A DNA stretch of 64,000 nt from Fictibacillus barbaricus (GTDB lineage: Bacteria; Bacillota; Bacilli; Bacillales; Fictibacillaceae): NCBI RefSeq assembly GCF_014635025.1, contig NZ_BMCE01000001.1:1364001-1428000 (forward strand). Direction: 5' to 3'. The translations under genes were made by a program, and so were the position numbers. This document shows, piece by piece, positions 47,077 through 58,333 of this stretch (the first letter of the stretch is position 1; the number at the start of each line of letters is the position of its first letter). Below the pieces are notes generated by a model, which saw nothing but the letters and a program-made list of their open reading frames with translations, ran no database searches and was not told the DNA's origin.

Positions 47077-48345
47077 ATGAGCATTAATATTCCAAGGGGA
47101 ACGAAAGATATTCTTCCAGGAGAAGTGGAGAAGTGGCAGCTGATCGAACAAAAGGCCAAAGAGGTATCGGCCCGATTTAACTATAAAGAGATCCGTACAC
47201 CGATCTTTGAGCATACCGACCTATTTCAGCGAGGTGTTGGTGATTCAACTGACATTGTACAAAAAGAAATGTACACCTTTACTGATCGAGGCGACCGCAG
47301 CTTAACGCTGCGTCCAGAAGGTACTGCGCCAGTTACACGATCTTATGTTGAAAATAAATTGTTCGGTCTACCGGGACAGCCGGTGAAACTCTATTACATC
47401 CAGCCCATGTTCCGATATGAAAGACCGCAGGCAGGACGTTATCGTCAATTTGTTCAGTTTGGTATCGAAGCGATGGGTTCAGCAGACCCTGCCATTGATG
47501 CAGAAGTAATCTCACTGGCCATGACAGTTTACAAAGAACTTGGTCTGAAAAAGCTTCGACTTGTACTGAACACATTAGGTGATATAGAGAGTAGAAAATC
47601 ACATAAGGAAGCACTGATCGCACATTTTGAACCGAGGATTGAAGAGTTTTGTACAGATTGTCAAAACCGTTTGACTAAAAATCCGTTACGCATCCTGGAT
47701 TGCAAGAAAGACCGTGATCATGAGCTGATGAAGAGTGCACCTTCCATTCTGGAACACTTAAATGAGGAATCAAAAACATATTTTGAAGAAGTTAAGTCAA
47801 GTCTAGATGCCATGAACATCGAGTATGTGATCGATCCAACGCTAGTAAGAGGCCTGGATTACTACAACCATACTGCGTTTGAGATCATGAGTGAAGCAGA
47901 CGGGTTTGGTGCTATTACCACACTAAGCGGAGGCGGAAGATATAACGGACTCGTAGAAGATCTGGGTGGTCCAGCCACACCAAGCATCGGCTTTGCGATG
48001 AGCTTAGAACGTCTTCTTTTAGCACTTGAAGCTGAAGGGGTCACGCTTGAAACAGAAGAAGATTTAGAATGCTATGTTGTTGCACTCGGGGATGAGGCAA
48101 AGCAGAAGTCAGTTTCAATCTTAAGTCAGCTTCGTCAGGCCGGGATTAAAAGTGATAAAGACTATTTAGATAAAAAAATGAAGGCGCAGTTTAAAGCCGC
48201 TGACAGATTAAAAGCTAAGTATGTTGCCATTTTAGGTGAAGAAGAACTGACAAAGGGAATCATTAATGTTAAAAATATGGAATCCGGCGAACAAACTGAA
48301 GTAGTGATTGAGGAACTAAGTACTTTTATTAAGCAAGGGAAATAA
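47077..48345 (+). CDS. hisS: Histidine--tRNA ligase
   Basis: Class II synthetase charging tRNA-His. The N-terminus [16 protein letters not shown] fits the family; ATG 47077 is chosen over 47068, which would be too close to GGGAGG. Motif 2 ([18 protein letters not shown]) lies near residue 113 and the histidine-A motifs LVRGLDYYN near 257. 422 aa. First gene of the T-box unit; aspS follows 14 bases later. Confidence 0.97.
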   Translation: MSINIPRGTKDILPGEVEKWQLIEQKAKEVSARFNYKEIRTPIFEHTDLFQRGVGDSTDIVQKEMYTFTDRGDRSLTLRPEGTAPVTRSYVENKLFGLPGQPVKLYYIQPMFRYERPQAGRYRQFVQFGIEAMGSADPAIDAEVISLAMTVYKELGLKKLRLVLNTLGDIESRKSHKEALIAHFEPRIEEFCTDCQNRLTKNPLRILDCKKDRDHELMKSAPSILEHLNEESKTYFEEVKSSLDAMNIEYVIDPTLVRGLDYYNHTAFEIMSEADGFGAITTLSGGGRYNGLVEDLGGPATPSIGFAMSLERLLLALEAEGVTLETEEDLECYVVALGDEAKQKSVSILSQLRQAGIKSDKDYLDKKMKAQFKAADRLKAKYVAILGEEELTKGIINVKNMESGEQTEVVIEELSTFIKQGK

Positions 48346-48359
48346 GGAGGACACATCTT

Positions 48360-50138
48360 ATGGAATATCGCACACATCAATGCGGAAAAATTACGGAGCA
48401 ATATATCGGTGAGAAAGTTACAATCACAGGTTGGGTACAGAAAAGACGTGACTTGGGTGGATTGATCTTTATTGACCTTCGTGACCGATCTGGAATCGTG
48501 CAGATCGTTTTTTCTCCAGAGATATCTGCAGAAGCGCTAGAAACAGCTGAAAAAGTAAGAAGTGAATTTGTTCTAACCATCACAGGAAGTGTTCTTGAAA
48601 GAGATCCAAGCACCGTGAATCCTGCGATGTCAACAGGTAAGATCGAAATCTCGGGTGAAGAGGTTCAGATTTTAAACAGCGCTAAAACGCCTCCCTTCTC
48701 TATCTCTGAAGATACTGATATAACAGAAGACATTCGTTTGAAATACCGTTACCTAGACCTTCGCCGTCCGGTTATGCAGGAAACGTTGAAGATGAGACAC
48801 GAAGTTACACGTTATATCCGAAACTTCTTAGAGACAGAAGAATTTATGGAGATGGAAACACCTATGCTCACGAAAAGTACTCCTGAAGGAGCACGTGACT
48901 ACTTAGTCCCTAGCCGTGTACATCCAGGAGAATTCTATGCATTACCGCAATCTCCACAATTATTTAAGCAGCTCTTGATGGTATCAGGATTTGAAAAATA
49001 TTATCAGATCGTACGCTGCTTTAGGGATGAAGACCTGCGTGCTGACCGCCAGCCTGAATTTACACAAGTCGATATTGAAACTTCATTCATGGGTCAGGAA
49101 GCTCTTTTATCTATGATGGAAGAGATGATGACAGGTCTTGTTAAACAAGTAAAAGGTATTGAGATTCCAAAGCCATTCCCGAGAATGACTTATAAAGAAG
49201 CTATGGATCGTTATGGATCAGATAAACCGGATACTCGTTTTGGACTTGAACTTATTAACGTATCTGAGATTGTAAAGGAATCCGGATTTAAAGTTTTTGC
49301 TGCAGCTGTGGAGAACGGCGGTCAAGTAAAAGCGATCAACGTAAAAGGAAAAGCTGCTAATTATTCGAGAAAAGATATCGATGGACTTACTGAATTTACC
49401 GCTCGTTATGGTGCAAAAGGTCTTGCTTGGTTAAAAGTTGAAGCAGATGGCTTAAAAGGGCCGATCTCTAAGTTCTTTAGCGAAGAAGAAGCTGCTGCTC
49501 TAACTAATGCATTAAATACAGAAGAGGGAGATCTCCTTTTATTCGTAGCAGATAAATCGTCTGTTGTAGCCGATAGCCTTGGTGCTCTACGCCAAAAATT
49601 AGGGAAAGATCTTGGTTTAATCGACCAATCCAAGTTTAACTTCCTTTGGGTCGTAGACTTCCCGCTTGTCGAGTACGATGAGGAAGCTGATCGTTTCGTA
49701 GCTCTTCACCATCCGTTTACAATGCCTAAAACTGAGGACCTGCATTTAATGGATTCTAATCCTTCTGAGGTTAGAGCTCAAGCATATGACCTTGTACTTA
49801 ATGGGTATGAGCTAGGTGGAGGATCTCAGCGTATTTACCAGCGTGAAATTCAGGAGAAGATGTTCAAAACGCTAGGATTTACCGAAGAGGCTGCACGTGA
49901 GGAGTTTGGATTCTTATTAGATGCTTTTGAATATGGTACACCTCCTCATGGCGGGATTGCGCTTGGTTTGGATCGGATGGTAATGCTGTTAGCAGGAAGA
50001 AGCAACTTAAGGGACACGATTGCATTCCCGAAAACAGCATCTGCTTCTTGTCTATTAACAAATGCACCTTCGCCAGTTAATGAAAAGCAACTGGATGAAC
50101 TCCATTTATCTGTTAAAGTAAAGCAAGAGACCAAGTAA
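48360..50138 (+). CDS. aspS: Aspartate--tRNA ligase
   Basis: Class II synthetase charging tRNA-Asp (or Asp/Asn depending on the organism). N-terminal OB-fold anticodon domain (about residues 1-105), motif 2 region [17 protein letters not shown] near 220, the bacterial GAD insertion (about 290-410) and motif 3 [16 protein letters not shown] near 530. 592 aa, as in B. subtilis. Cotranscribed with hisS. Confidence 0.98.
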   Translation: MEYRTHQCGKITEQYIGEKVTITGWVQKRRDLGGLIFIDLRDRSGIVQIVFSPEISAEALETAEKVRSEFVLTITGSVLERDPSTVNPAMSTGKIEISGEEVQILNSAKTPPFSISEDTDITEDIRLKYRYLDLRRPVMQETLKMRHEVTRYIRNFLETEEFMEMETPMLTKSTPEGARDYLVPSRVHPGEFYALPQSPQLFKQLLMVSGFEKYYQIVRCFRDEDLRADRQPEFTQVDIETSFMGQEALLSMMEEMMTGLVKQVKGIEIPKPFPRMTYKEAMDRYGSDKPDTRFGLELINVSEIVKESGFKVFAAAVENGGQVKAINVKGKAANYSRKDIDGLTEFTARYGAKGLAWLKVEADGLKGPISKFFSEEEAAALTNALNTEEGDLLLFVADKSSVVADSLGALRQKLGKDLGLIDQSKFNFLWVVDFPLVEYDEEADRFVALHHPFTMPKTEDLHLMDSNPSEVRAQAYDLVLNGYELGGGSQRIYQREIQEKMFKTLGFTEEAAREEFGFLLDAFEYGTPPHGGIALGLDRMVMLLAGRSNLRDTIAFPKTASASCLLTNAPSPVNEKQLDELHLSVKVKQETK

Positions 50139-50187
50139 CGAATATTTAGAAAAATAAGAATTGTTTTTTACGGAGACACATTTTGTC

Positions 50188-50216
50188 TTGTATTTCATAA
50201 ATCCGTATGATAGTAT
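50188..50216 (+). promoter_or_regulatory. Sigma-A promoter for 6S RNA
   Basis: TTGTAT (50188-50193), 17-bp spacer, TAGTAT (50211-50216). The RNA start is expected near 50223. Confidence 0.7.
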
Positions 50217-50221
50217 GAATT

Positions 50222-50418
50222 TAAGCGATGGGTCCTATGGTGACCGTTAACAACCCGAAGTTTTGAGCCAACATTAAGTACTAGGGAGTTTGTGTTTTCT
50301 CACAGCGTCCATGCCCTGATAGATAGGGGACGGATAAAATGCGAAACAGGACACCCACCTGCGAGAGCAGGTTCAAAACTAAGGGACGACGGCATTTTTG
50401 GGGCTCATTTTTTTTGTG
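50222..50418 (+). ncRNA. ssrSA: 6S RNA (6S-1/BsrA type)
   Basis: About 190-base non-coding stretch between aspS and tcdA, exactly where B. subtilis encodes 6S-1 RNA. A 10-bp long-range stem GTTTTGAGCC (50260-50269) / GGTTCAAAAC (50370-50379), a hairpin ACCTGC-GAGA-GCAGGT, and a 3' gacgacggcat segment like the conserved 6S 3' end support it. It binds sigma-A RNA polymerase in stationary phase. A T-run at 50409-50415 ends it. The 5' and 3' ends are approximate. Confidence 0.8.
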
Positions 50419-50524
50419 CGAAAAAAACCGAGTAAGCATATTGATTTTGTTTTCAAAACTGGATATGCTGATAAAGATGCATTTTCTTTATTTATGTGCA
50501 CGCTGAAAGGAGATTTCGTTAAGT

Positions 50525-51292
50525 ATGCTTTATCAATTTTCAAGAAATGAACTTGCGATCGGAAAAGATGGAATAAACGTTTTGAAAAACTCAACAGTTG
50601 CTGTACTGGGAATCGGCGGAGTAGGATCTTTTTCTGCTGAGGCTCTTGCACGTTCGGGTGTCGGGCGTTTAATTCTTATAGATAAAGACGATGTTGATAT
50701 TACAAATGTGAATCGTCAAATACATGCTCTTGTAACAACGGTAGGACAGCCAAAAGTTGACCTGATGAAAGAAAGGATTGCTCTAATAAATCCTGAATGT
50801 GAAGTAATTGCACTCAAAATGTTCTATACAGAAGAGACTTATGAGCAAATCTTTGAATATGGTTTAGATTTCGTAGTGGATGCATCAGATACGATCTCCT
50901 ATAAGATACATCTTATGAAGGAATGTCTTAGAAGAAATATTCCAATCATCTCCAGCATGGGTGTAGCCAATAAGCTAGATCCTACTCGCCTGCAAATTGT
51001 GGATATTTCTAAGACAAGCTATGATCCGATCGCAAAGGTTATCCGCCAGCGGTTAAGAAAAGAAGGAATTACAAAAGGGATCCCCGTTGTTTTCTCTGAT
51101 GAGAAGCCCGTACAAATCCGCGAAGAAATTCGCAAAGAGATTGTACCGGAGAACGCACCTGGAATTCGTAAAGCGAAGATGCCGCCATCTTCCAACGCTT
51201 TTGTTCCGTCCGTATCAGGTCTTTACATGGCTGGATATGTCATCAACAAGATCATCGAGAAAAATAACATTAAAATCGAAAGAATTCGTTAA
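50525..51292 (+). CDS. tcdA: tRNA threonylcarbamoyladenosine dehydratase TcdA
   Basis: E1-like enzyme that cyclises t6A to ct6A in tRNA using ATP. The nucleotide motif GIGGVGSFSAEALARSG lies near residue 30, the E1 signature NRQIHAL near 64, and DASDTISYKIHLMKECL near 119. 255 aa. Corresponds to B. subtilis yrvM. A stem-loop follows. Confidence 0.93.
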   Translation: MLYQFSRNELAIGKDGINVLKNSTVAVLGIGGVGSFSAEALARSGVGRLILIDKDDVDITNVNRQIHALVTTVGQPKVDLMKERIALINPECEVIALKMFYTEETYEQIFEYGLDFVVDASDTISYKIHLMKECLRRNIPIISSMGVANKLDPTRLQIVDISKTSYDPIAKVIRQRLRKEGITKGIPVVFSDEKPVQIREEIRKEIVPENAPGIRKAKMPPSSNAFVPSVSGLYMAGYVINKIIEKNNIKIERIR

Positions 51293-51298
51293 CATAAA

Positions 51299-51342
51299 AG
51301 AGGTCCTGACAAAAAGACATAGCTTTTTTAGTCAGGACCTCT
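51299..51342 (+). terminator. Stem-loop after tcdA
   Basis: Perfect 12-bp stem agaggtcctgac (51299-51310) / gtcaggacctct (51331-51342) with an inner AAAAAG/CTTTTTT pairing. The T-tail is weak, so termination efficiency is uncertain. Confidence 0.65.
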
Positions 51343-51402
51343 CTATATATGTTTGGCTTTTTTTTGATTAAAAAAGCTTGAAACTCCGCCGGGTCAACTA
51401 GA

Positions 51403-51450
51403 AAAAATGACCCAATAGAGTCCGATTTCACCCCTATGAGTCATTTCTTT
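51403..51450 (-). terminator. Terminator of the rsfA-like gene
   Basis: On the minus strand aaatgactca pairs with gggtcatttttt (one G-U), leaving a T-run. Confidence 0.65.
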
Positions 51451-51451
51451 T

Positions 51452-52291
51452 TTATTTTGCGAGTTTTTCTAAATTACCGTTCTTATCCATCCGGAAGGTG
51501 ACATTAGGATTTGTGTCCTCATCTTGGAAGAGAACCATTTTCCTGGCCCGATCCATAATCTGAATTAGAGCTTGATAATCTTCTTGAACAGTTTGATGCT
51601 CTTTCTCAAGAACAGATAGTTGTTCTTTCATGACTTTATTTTGCTGCATAAGTTCATTCATCTGTAAACGCAGTTCCATATTCTCCTGAACTAATTTCCC
51701 GCTCGACATACCGTTTCTTTTTAATCCGTTTAGGAAATCTATGACTTCATCTAGTGTAATTCCATCTTCATTACTAGTTTGAGTCTGGCGATATGTTGAG
51801 TGTGATACAGGTGATGGAGCTGGTGTGCTTGAAACTTCAGAAACTGCAGGTGCTTCTGCTGCTGGCTGATGAACATAGCTTGATTGATCAGCAGGAGTTG
51901 GAGCAGAAGTTGAAGCAGTACTATTCCTATCATAAGTAAAGGGTGTTTTAAAGAATTCTTCTGGATGATAGGTTTCATCGTCATGTATTTGTGGCGTTTG
52001 AACAGGCTGAATCGGTTTTGATACAGGCTTAGATTGTTGCTGCTGCGACCTTGCCAAAGCCCTCTGACGCTCTTTTCTTTGTTTTTTAGCAATCTTTAAA
52101 GCTTGTTCGTATTTCTTTCTTACGATTGCATTCCATCGAAAGCCAACAGCAGCACTCGTACGTTCTAATTTATCTCCAACTTCTTCAAAAGCATGCAACT
52201 GTGTACTGCCTTCACGGACATGGCGCAAAACCGTTTCGGCCAGCAATAGATCGTCTTCTTCTGACCATGCGTCCTGTCTGATTTTTGACAC
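51452..52291 (-). CDS. RsfA-family sporulation transcription regulator
   Basis: The N-terminal SANT/Myb-like domain (about residues 1-62, IRQDAWSEEDDLLLAE and SAAVGFRWNAIVRKKY) is the mark of the RsfA/YlbO family, which act in the prespore or mother cell. The middle is Ser/Thr/Pro/Gln-rich and probably disordered; the C-terminal third is a coiled coil (about 200-260). 279 aa. GTG at 52291 has AAGGAGAGG 6 bases upstream, so I use it instead of the longer ATG frame from 52324. The exact paralog is not settled. Confidence 0.8.
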   Translation of the reverse strand: MSKIRQDAWSEEDDLLLAETVLRHVREGSTQLHAFEEVGDKLERTSAAVGFRWNAIVRKKYEQALKIAKKQRKERQRALARSQQQQSKPVSKPIQPVQTPQIHDDETYHPEEFFKTPFTYDRNSTASTSAPTPADQSSYVHQPAAEAPAVSEVSSTPAPSPVSHSTYRQTQTSNEDGITLDEVIDFLNGLKRNGMSSGKLVQENMELRLQMNELMQQNKVMKEQLSVLEKEHQTVQEDYQALIQIMDRARKMVLFQDEDTNPNVTFRMDKNGNLEKLAK

Positions 52292-52453
52292 GTAAATCCT
52301 CTCCTTAGCTATAAAAATATTCATTTGCTATTTTCATGTTTACCAAATAGAGAGAATCCTATACACGAAGAGAATAAATTTTGATAGTTTGCTAAGTTAG
52401 AAAAGAAAGATCTAAGCGGTCATAACAAGAGAGCAGTTAAAAGTCTCATAGAT

Positions 52454-53788
52454 TTACTCGCCTTTTTTCTTTCGTTCATTAAAATAATCAAGCCGTCTTT
52501 TAATATTTTTTTCGTAGCCGCGTTCTGTCGGTTCATAAAAGGTCTTGCCTTGCAGGTGCTGAGGCAAGTACTCTTGAGGCACATAGCCATCCTCAAAATT
52601 ATGAGGATACTTATAGTCCTCTCCATGTTTTAATTCTTTTGCACCCTTATAATGTGCGTCTCGGAGATGGATGGGAACAAGTCCTGTTTTTTCTTTCTTA
52701 ACAGCATCGAGTGCTTTATCTATTCCCATGATCACTTTATTGCTTTTAGGAGCGGTAGCTAGATAGAGGGTTGCTTCAGCAAGGGGGATTCTTGCTTCGG
52801 GCATCCCTGTAAAATCAGCAGCATAACTAGCAGCATGTGCAACTAATAAAGCATTGGGGTCAGCAAGACCAATATCTTCGGCAGCATGCACAAGCAGGCG
52901 GCGAGCAATAAAGCGAGGATCTTCTCCTGCATAGATCATTTTAGCGAGCCAGTAAAGAGCAGCGTCTGGATCAGAACCACGAATGCTCTTAATAAAAGCA
53001 GAGACGGTATCATAATGATTGTCTCCCTTTTTGTCGTATTGAAGAACTCGCTGCTGGATCGATTCTTCCGCAATTTCGACTGTAATCGTAATATTCCCGT
53101 CGCGATCCGGCTTGGTGGTCAACACAGCAAGTTCCACAGCATTCAGTGCCGTTCTAGCATCACCATTTGCGATAGATACAATATGATCTGCCGCATCTTT
53201 TTCCATAGTTATCGGATGCTTGCCGTATCCTCTTTCTTTATCAGATAGTGCTTGCTCAATAATTTTAGCAATATGTCTATCCGTAAGCGGTTCGAAGCGG
53301 AATAAACGTGATCTTGATAATAGTGCGGGATTGATCTCGAACATAGGACTTTCTGTTGTGGCTCCTATCAAAATAACGCTGCCATCCTCGACGTAGGGCA
53401 GAAGGGCATCTTGTTGACTCTTGTTGAAGCGGTGGATCTCGTCAATGAATAACACAGTCTTTTGCTCTTCTAATATAAGCCGTTCTTTAGCTGCCCCCAT
53501 GATTGCCTTTAAATCTGCCACACCAGAAGTTACTGCGTTTAATTGTTCGAACCAAGCTGAAGTGGAATTCGCGATGATCCTGGCTAATGTAGTTTTTCCT
53601 GTTCCAGGAGGACCAAAAAAGATCATCGGTGTGAGCTGATCGGCTTCAATAGCACGCCTCAATAGCTTTCCTTCTCCTGCTATATGTTCTTGGCCGATAA
53701 ACTCATCAATCTTTCTTGGCCGCATCCGATTCGCTAGCGGTCTTTTTAATGAGTCAGAGTTTTCGTCTTTATATGAAAACAGGTCCAT
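52454..53788 (-). CDS. rarA: Replication-associated recombination protein RarA
   Basis: AAA+ ATPase acting at stalled replication forks. Walker A FFGPPGTGKTTLAR and Walker B FIDEIHRFNKSQQD, with sensor 1 GATTESP; the C-terminal half has the clamp-loader-like tetramerisation domain (HLRDAHYKGAKELKHGEDY near residue 385). Start ATG 53788 gives MDLFSYKDENSDS with AAGGATG upstream; the longer frame from 53827 lacks an RBS. 444 aa. Called yrvN in B. subtilis. There is no clear terminator before the rsfA-like gene. Confidence 0.93.
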   Translation of the reverse strand: MDLFSYKDENSDSLKRPLANRMRPRKIDEFIGQEHIAGEGKLLRRAIEADQLTPMIFFGPPGTGKTTLARIIANSTSAWFEQLNAVTSGVADLKAIMGAAKERLILEEQKTVLFIDEIHRFNKSQQDALLPYVEDGSVILIGATTESPMFEINPALLSRSRLFRFEPLTDRHIAKIIEQALSDKERGYGKHPITMEKDAADHIVSIANGDARTALNAVELAVLTTKPDRDGNITITVEIAEESIQQRVLQYDKKGDNHYDTVSAFIKSIRGSDPDAALYWLAKMIYAGEDPRFIARRLLVHAAEDIGLADPNALLVAHAASYAADFTGMPEARIPLAEATLYLATAPKSNKVIMGIDKALDAVKKEKTGLVPIHLRDAHYKGAKELKHGEDYKYPHNFEDGYVPQEYLPQHLQGKTFYEPTERGYEKNIKRRLDYFNERKKKGE

Positions 53789-53854
53789 TGATTTGTCATC
53801 CTTCCGTACACTTGTTCTAATTGTCATATGACAATACTATACATCAGTACATCA

Positions 53855-53883
53855 TGCAAGGTGAAATGATTTCATGCTATAAT
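53855..53883 (+). promoter_or_regulatory. Putative sigma-A promoter for the YczE-cymR operon
   Basis: TATAAT at 53878-53883 with a weak -35 TGCAAG (53855-53860), 17-bp spacer. Confidence 0.5.
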
Positions 53884-53944
53884 AAGCTTTAGATTTATGG
53901 CAACTAATAGGATGAGACAACTTAATAAGGAAGGGTTTTGCAAA

Positions 53945-54655
53945 GTGAAAGACCAAAAACATTCAAGATGGAACAGATTTTTGTTTCAGTGGTCTGTATT
54001 TTTTGTGGGTTTATTTATTACGGCCTTTGGAATTGCTCTTATGATCAAAGCTGACTTAGGAAGTGCTCCCTGGGATGTTCTTCATATTGGCCTGTTCTCA
54101 CAGTTCGGTTTAACAATTGGAACTTGGTCGATCATTATGGGCTTTTTCGTGATTTTAGCGACATCATTACTAACAAAAAAGACGCCCAAATCAGGTGCTT
54201 TTTTAAATATGGTGTCTGTAGGCTTATTTATTGATTTTTATTTATGGCTGCCATTTTTTCATGATCCTATCACATGGGTTGGAAAATGGCTTTATCTTTT
54301 AATCGGTATTTTAATACTGGGTTTTGGGATCGGACTTTATATTTCTTCAGAGTGTGGTGCAGGACCAAGAGACAGTCTGATGCTGGCTCTTACAGAGAAA
54401 TCCGGAATGAAGGTTGCTAACATCCGTCTTTTTATGGAGTTAGTCGTCCTGTTCTTCGGATGGGTACTCAAGGGGCCGGTGTCGTTTGGTACCATTCTAT
54501 TTTGTGTAACGATAGGTGCAATAGTTGGAAGAACGCTTCCGTATTGCCAGAAATTGATGAAGTTTGTTTTAGAACGGAGTGAACAATATGAAAATATCAA
54601 CAAAGGGCCGGTACGGGCTAACCATCATGATGGCCTTAGCAAAGAGATCAGGTGA
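53945..54655 (+). CDS. YczE/YyaS/YitT family integral membrane protein
   Basis: About 236 aa with five to six hydrophobic segments and a short charged N-terminus. The ADLGSAPWDVLHIGL segment near residue 38 and the CGAGPRDSLMLALT repeat of it near residue 136 are hallmarks of this family of inner-membrane proteins of unknown transport function. GTG 53945 follows AAGGAAGGG with 9-base spacing; an in-frame ATG 53897 lacks an RBS. Its 3' end overlaps cymR by 68 bases, which suggests coupled expression. Not present next to cymR in B. subtilis. Confidence 0.88.
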   Translation: MKDQKHSRWNRFLFQWSVFFVGLFITAFGIALMIKADLGSAPWDVLHIGLFSQFGLTIGTWSIIMGFFVILATSLLTKKTPKSGAFLNMVSVGLFIDFYLWLPFFHDPITWVGKWLYLLIGILILGFGIGLYISSECGAGPRDSLMLALTEKSGMKVANIRLFMELVVLFFGWVLKGPVSFGTILFCVTIGAIVGRTLPYCQKLMKFVLERSEQYENINKGPVRANHHDGLSKEIR

Positions 54656-55007
54656 AGGTCCGATCGCATTAAAATTAATCGCAAAAGAATACAGTCTGTC
54701 AGAGCATTACTTAGAACAGCTTATCGCACCATTACGAAATGCTGGACTGGTAAAAAGTATAAGAGGAGCTTACGGAGGTTATATTTTAGCTAAAGAAGCT
54801 TCGACAATCACAGCAGGAGATATTATCCGTGTTCTGGAAGGACCGATCTCACCCGTTGAGGTGATGGACGATGAAGAACCAGCAAAACGAAACCTCTGGA
54901 TCAAGATCCGTGATGCTGTTAAGGATGTGTTAGATTCTACAACACTCGAAGACTTGGCTAACTATGAAGACGAGGGCGCACAAGACGCTTATATGTTTTA
55001 TATATAG
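54588..55007 (+). CDS. cymR: Rrf2-family repressor CymR (cysteine metabolism)
   Basis: Winged-helix Rrf2 regulator; CymR with CysK represses sulfur acquisition genes in Bacillus. The N-terminus MKISTKGRYGLTIMMAL is typical and the wing and dimer region SIRGAYGGYILA near residue 62 is present. It lacks the three Fe-S cysteines of IscR, which fits CymR. 139 aa; ATG 54588 follows CGGAGTG. Next to iscS as in B. subtilis. Confidence 0.92.
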   Translation: MKISTKGRYGLTIMMALAKRSGEGPIALKLIAKEYSLSEHYLEQLIAPLRNAGLVKSIRGAYGGYILAKEASTITAGDIIRVLEGPISPVEVMDDEEPAKRNLWIKIRDAVKDVLDSTTLEDLANYEDEGAQDAYMFYI

Positions 55008-55021
55008 GAAGGAAATGAATA

Positions 55022-57329
<2,308 letters not shown>

Positions 57330-57341
57330 GAAATAGATCGA

Positions 57342-57397
57342 AAAACTGGCTTTTCTGGGTGAGATAACCTTAGAAGAGCCAGTTTTTTGTATTATTG
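57342..57397 (+). terminator. Terminator after mnmA
   Basis: AAAACTGGCTTTTCT pairs with AGAAGAGCCAGTTTT around a central loop, followed by a T-run near 57390. Confidence 0.85.
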
Positions 57398-57420
57398 AAG
57401 GGTTTTGAAAAGAGAATAAG

Positions 57421-57580
57421 CTGATTTATGCTCGTTCGTGGAGATTTATAATCGCTCTGGGAAATTTACGAGCGCAATCCGAAATTTACGAGCGCAATCC
57501 GAAATTTACGAGCGCAATCCGAAATTTACGAGCGCAAACCGAAATTTACGAGCGCAATCCGAAATTTACGAGCGCAAACC
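57421..57580. repeat. Tandem array of 20-bp units between mnmA and the TPR gene
   Basis: Six consecutive near-identical units of gaaatttacgagcgcaatcc occupy 57461-57580 (two units end aaacc). Two further, decayed units of the same period lie at 57421-57440 and 57441-57460. There are no spacers, so it is not CRISPR. Most units differ by only one base, which indicates recent slippage-type expansion. Confidence 0.93.
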
Positions 57581-57661
57581 AATGAACAAGGCAGAAACGT
57601 TGTGCGATTTTCAGCCTTATTTGATATACTTTTGAAGGAAATCAAAAGTGGGGGTATTAAG

Positions 57662-58321
57662 ATGGAACCTTCAAAAGGTCTTGAATATCTGAAAAAAGGA
57701 AAGTTTGAAGAAGCAGCAAAAAGCTTGGAGGCTATGATCGAAGCAGATCCCAAAAATCCGGTTCATTATATCAATTTCGGTAATTTACTTTCTGCCGTTC
57801 ATGAACATGAGAAAGCGATCCGATTTTTTGATAAGGCACTATCCTTGGATGAAGATGCTGCAGCTGCATTATATGGAGCAGGAATTGCTTGCTATCATCT
57901 CGAGCAATTTGCTAAAGCAGCAAAGCTTTTTCAGGAAGCGATCAAGAGTGGACTCCAAGATGGAGATACGCATTTTATGGCAGGCATGTCATTTGTATCA
58001 CTCGGTGAAAACAGACTTGCGTTTCCTTACTTAATGAGAGCAGCAGAACTAAATCATGAAGATCATGAAGCACTGTTTCAGTTTGGACTGTGCCAGGCGA
58101 GAACAGGCGATATACAAACAGCATTAAACACATTTGAAAAAGTGGTCAAGCAACATGAAAAGCATGCAGATGCATGGTACAACCTCGGTGTTACGCTCAC
58201 TTATTTTAATCGGGATGCTGAGGCTCTTCAGGCCTTTGAAAAAGCGTTAGCGATCCAGCCTGATCATTATCTAGCAGGGAACGGGAAAAGAAATATCGAA
58301 AATAAGAAGACAAACCAATAA
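57662..58321 (+). CDS. yrrB: Tetratricopeptide repeat protein (YrrB-like)
   Basis: 219 aa made of six TPR units (for example ALYGAGIACYHLEQFAKAAK and DAWYNLGVTLTYFNRDAEAL), a protein-interaction scaffold. Corresponds in position to B. subtilis yrrB, beside mnmA and recD2. ATG 57662 follows AGTGGGGG; the in-frame ATG 57602 lies in the promoter region and is rejected. Partner unknown. A TATACT -10-like element is at 57625-57630. Confidence 0.88.
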   Translation: MEPSKGLEYLKKGKFEEAAKSLEAMIEADPKNPVHYINFGNLLSAVHEHEKAIRFFDKALSLDEDAAAALYGAGIACYHLEQFAKAAKLFQEAIKSGLQDGDTHFMAGMSFVSLGENRLAFPYLMRAAELNHEDHEALFQFGLCQARTGDIQTALNTFEKVVKQHEKHADAWYNLGVTLTYFNRDAEALQAFEKALAIQPDHYLAGNGKRNIENKKTNQ

Positions 58322-58333
58322 AGGGGGTGCTTT

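Noticed and set aside
57421-57580. Possible CRISPR array
   Set aside because: The units are directly adjacent with no spacers, and no cas genes are near.
57438-57635. Open frame of 65 aa across the 20-bp repeats
   Set aside because: The frame is a by-product of a 20-bp repeat without stops in that frame. It has no good ribosome-binding site and the protein is just the repeat translated.
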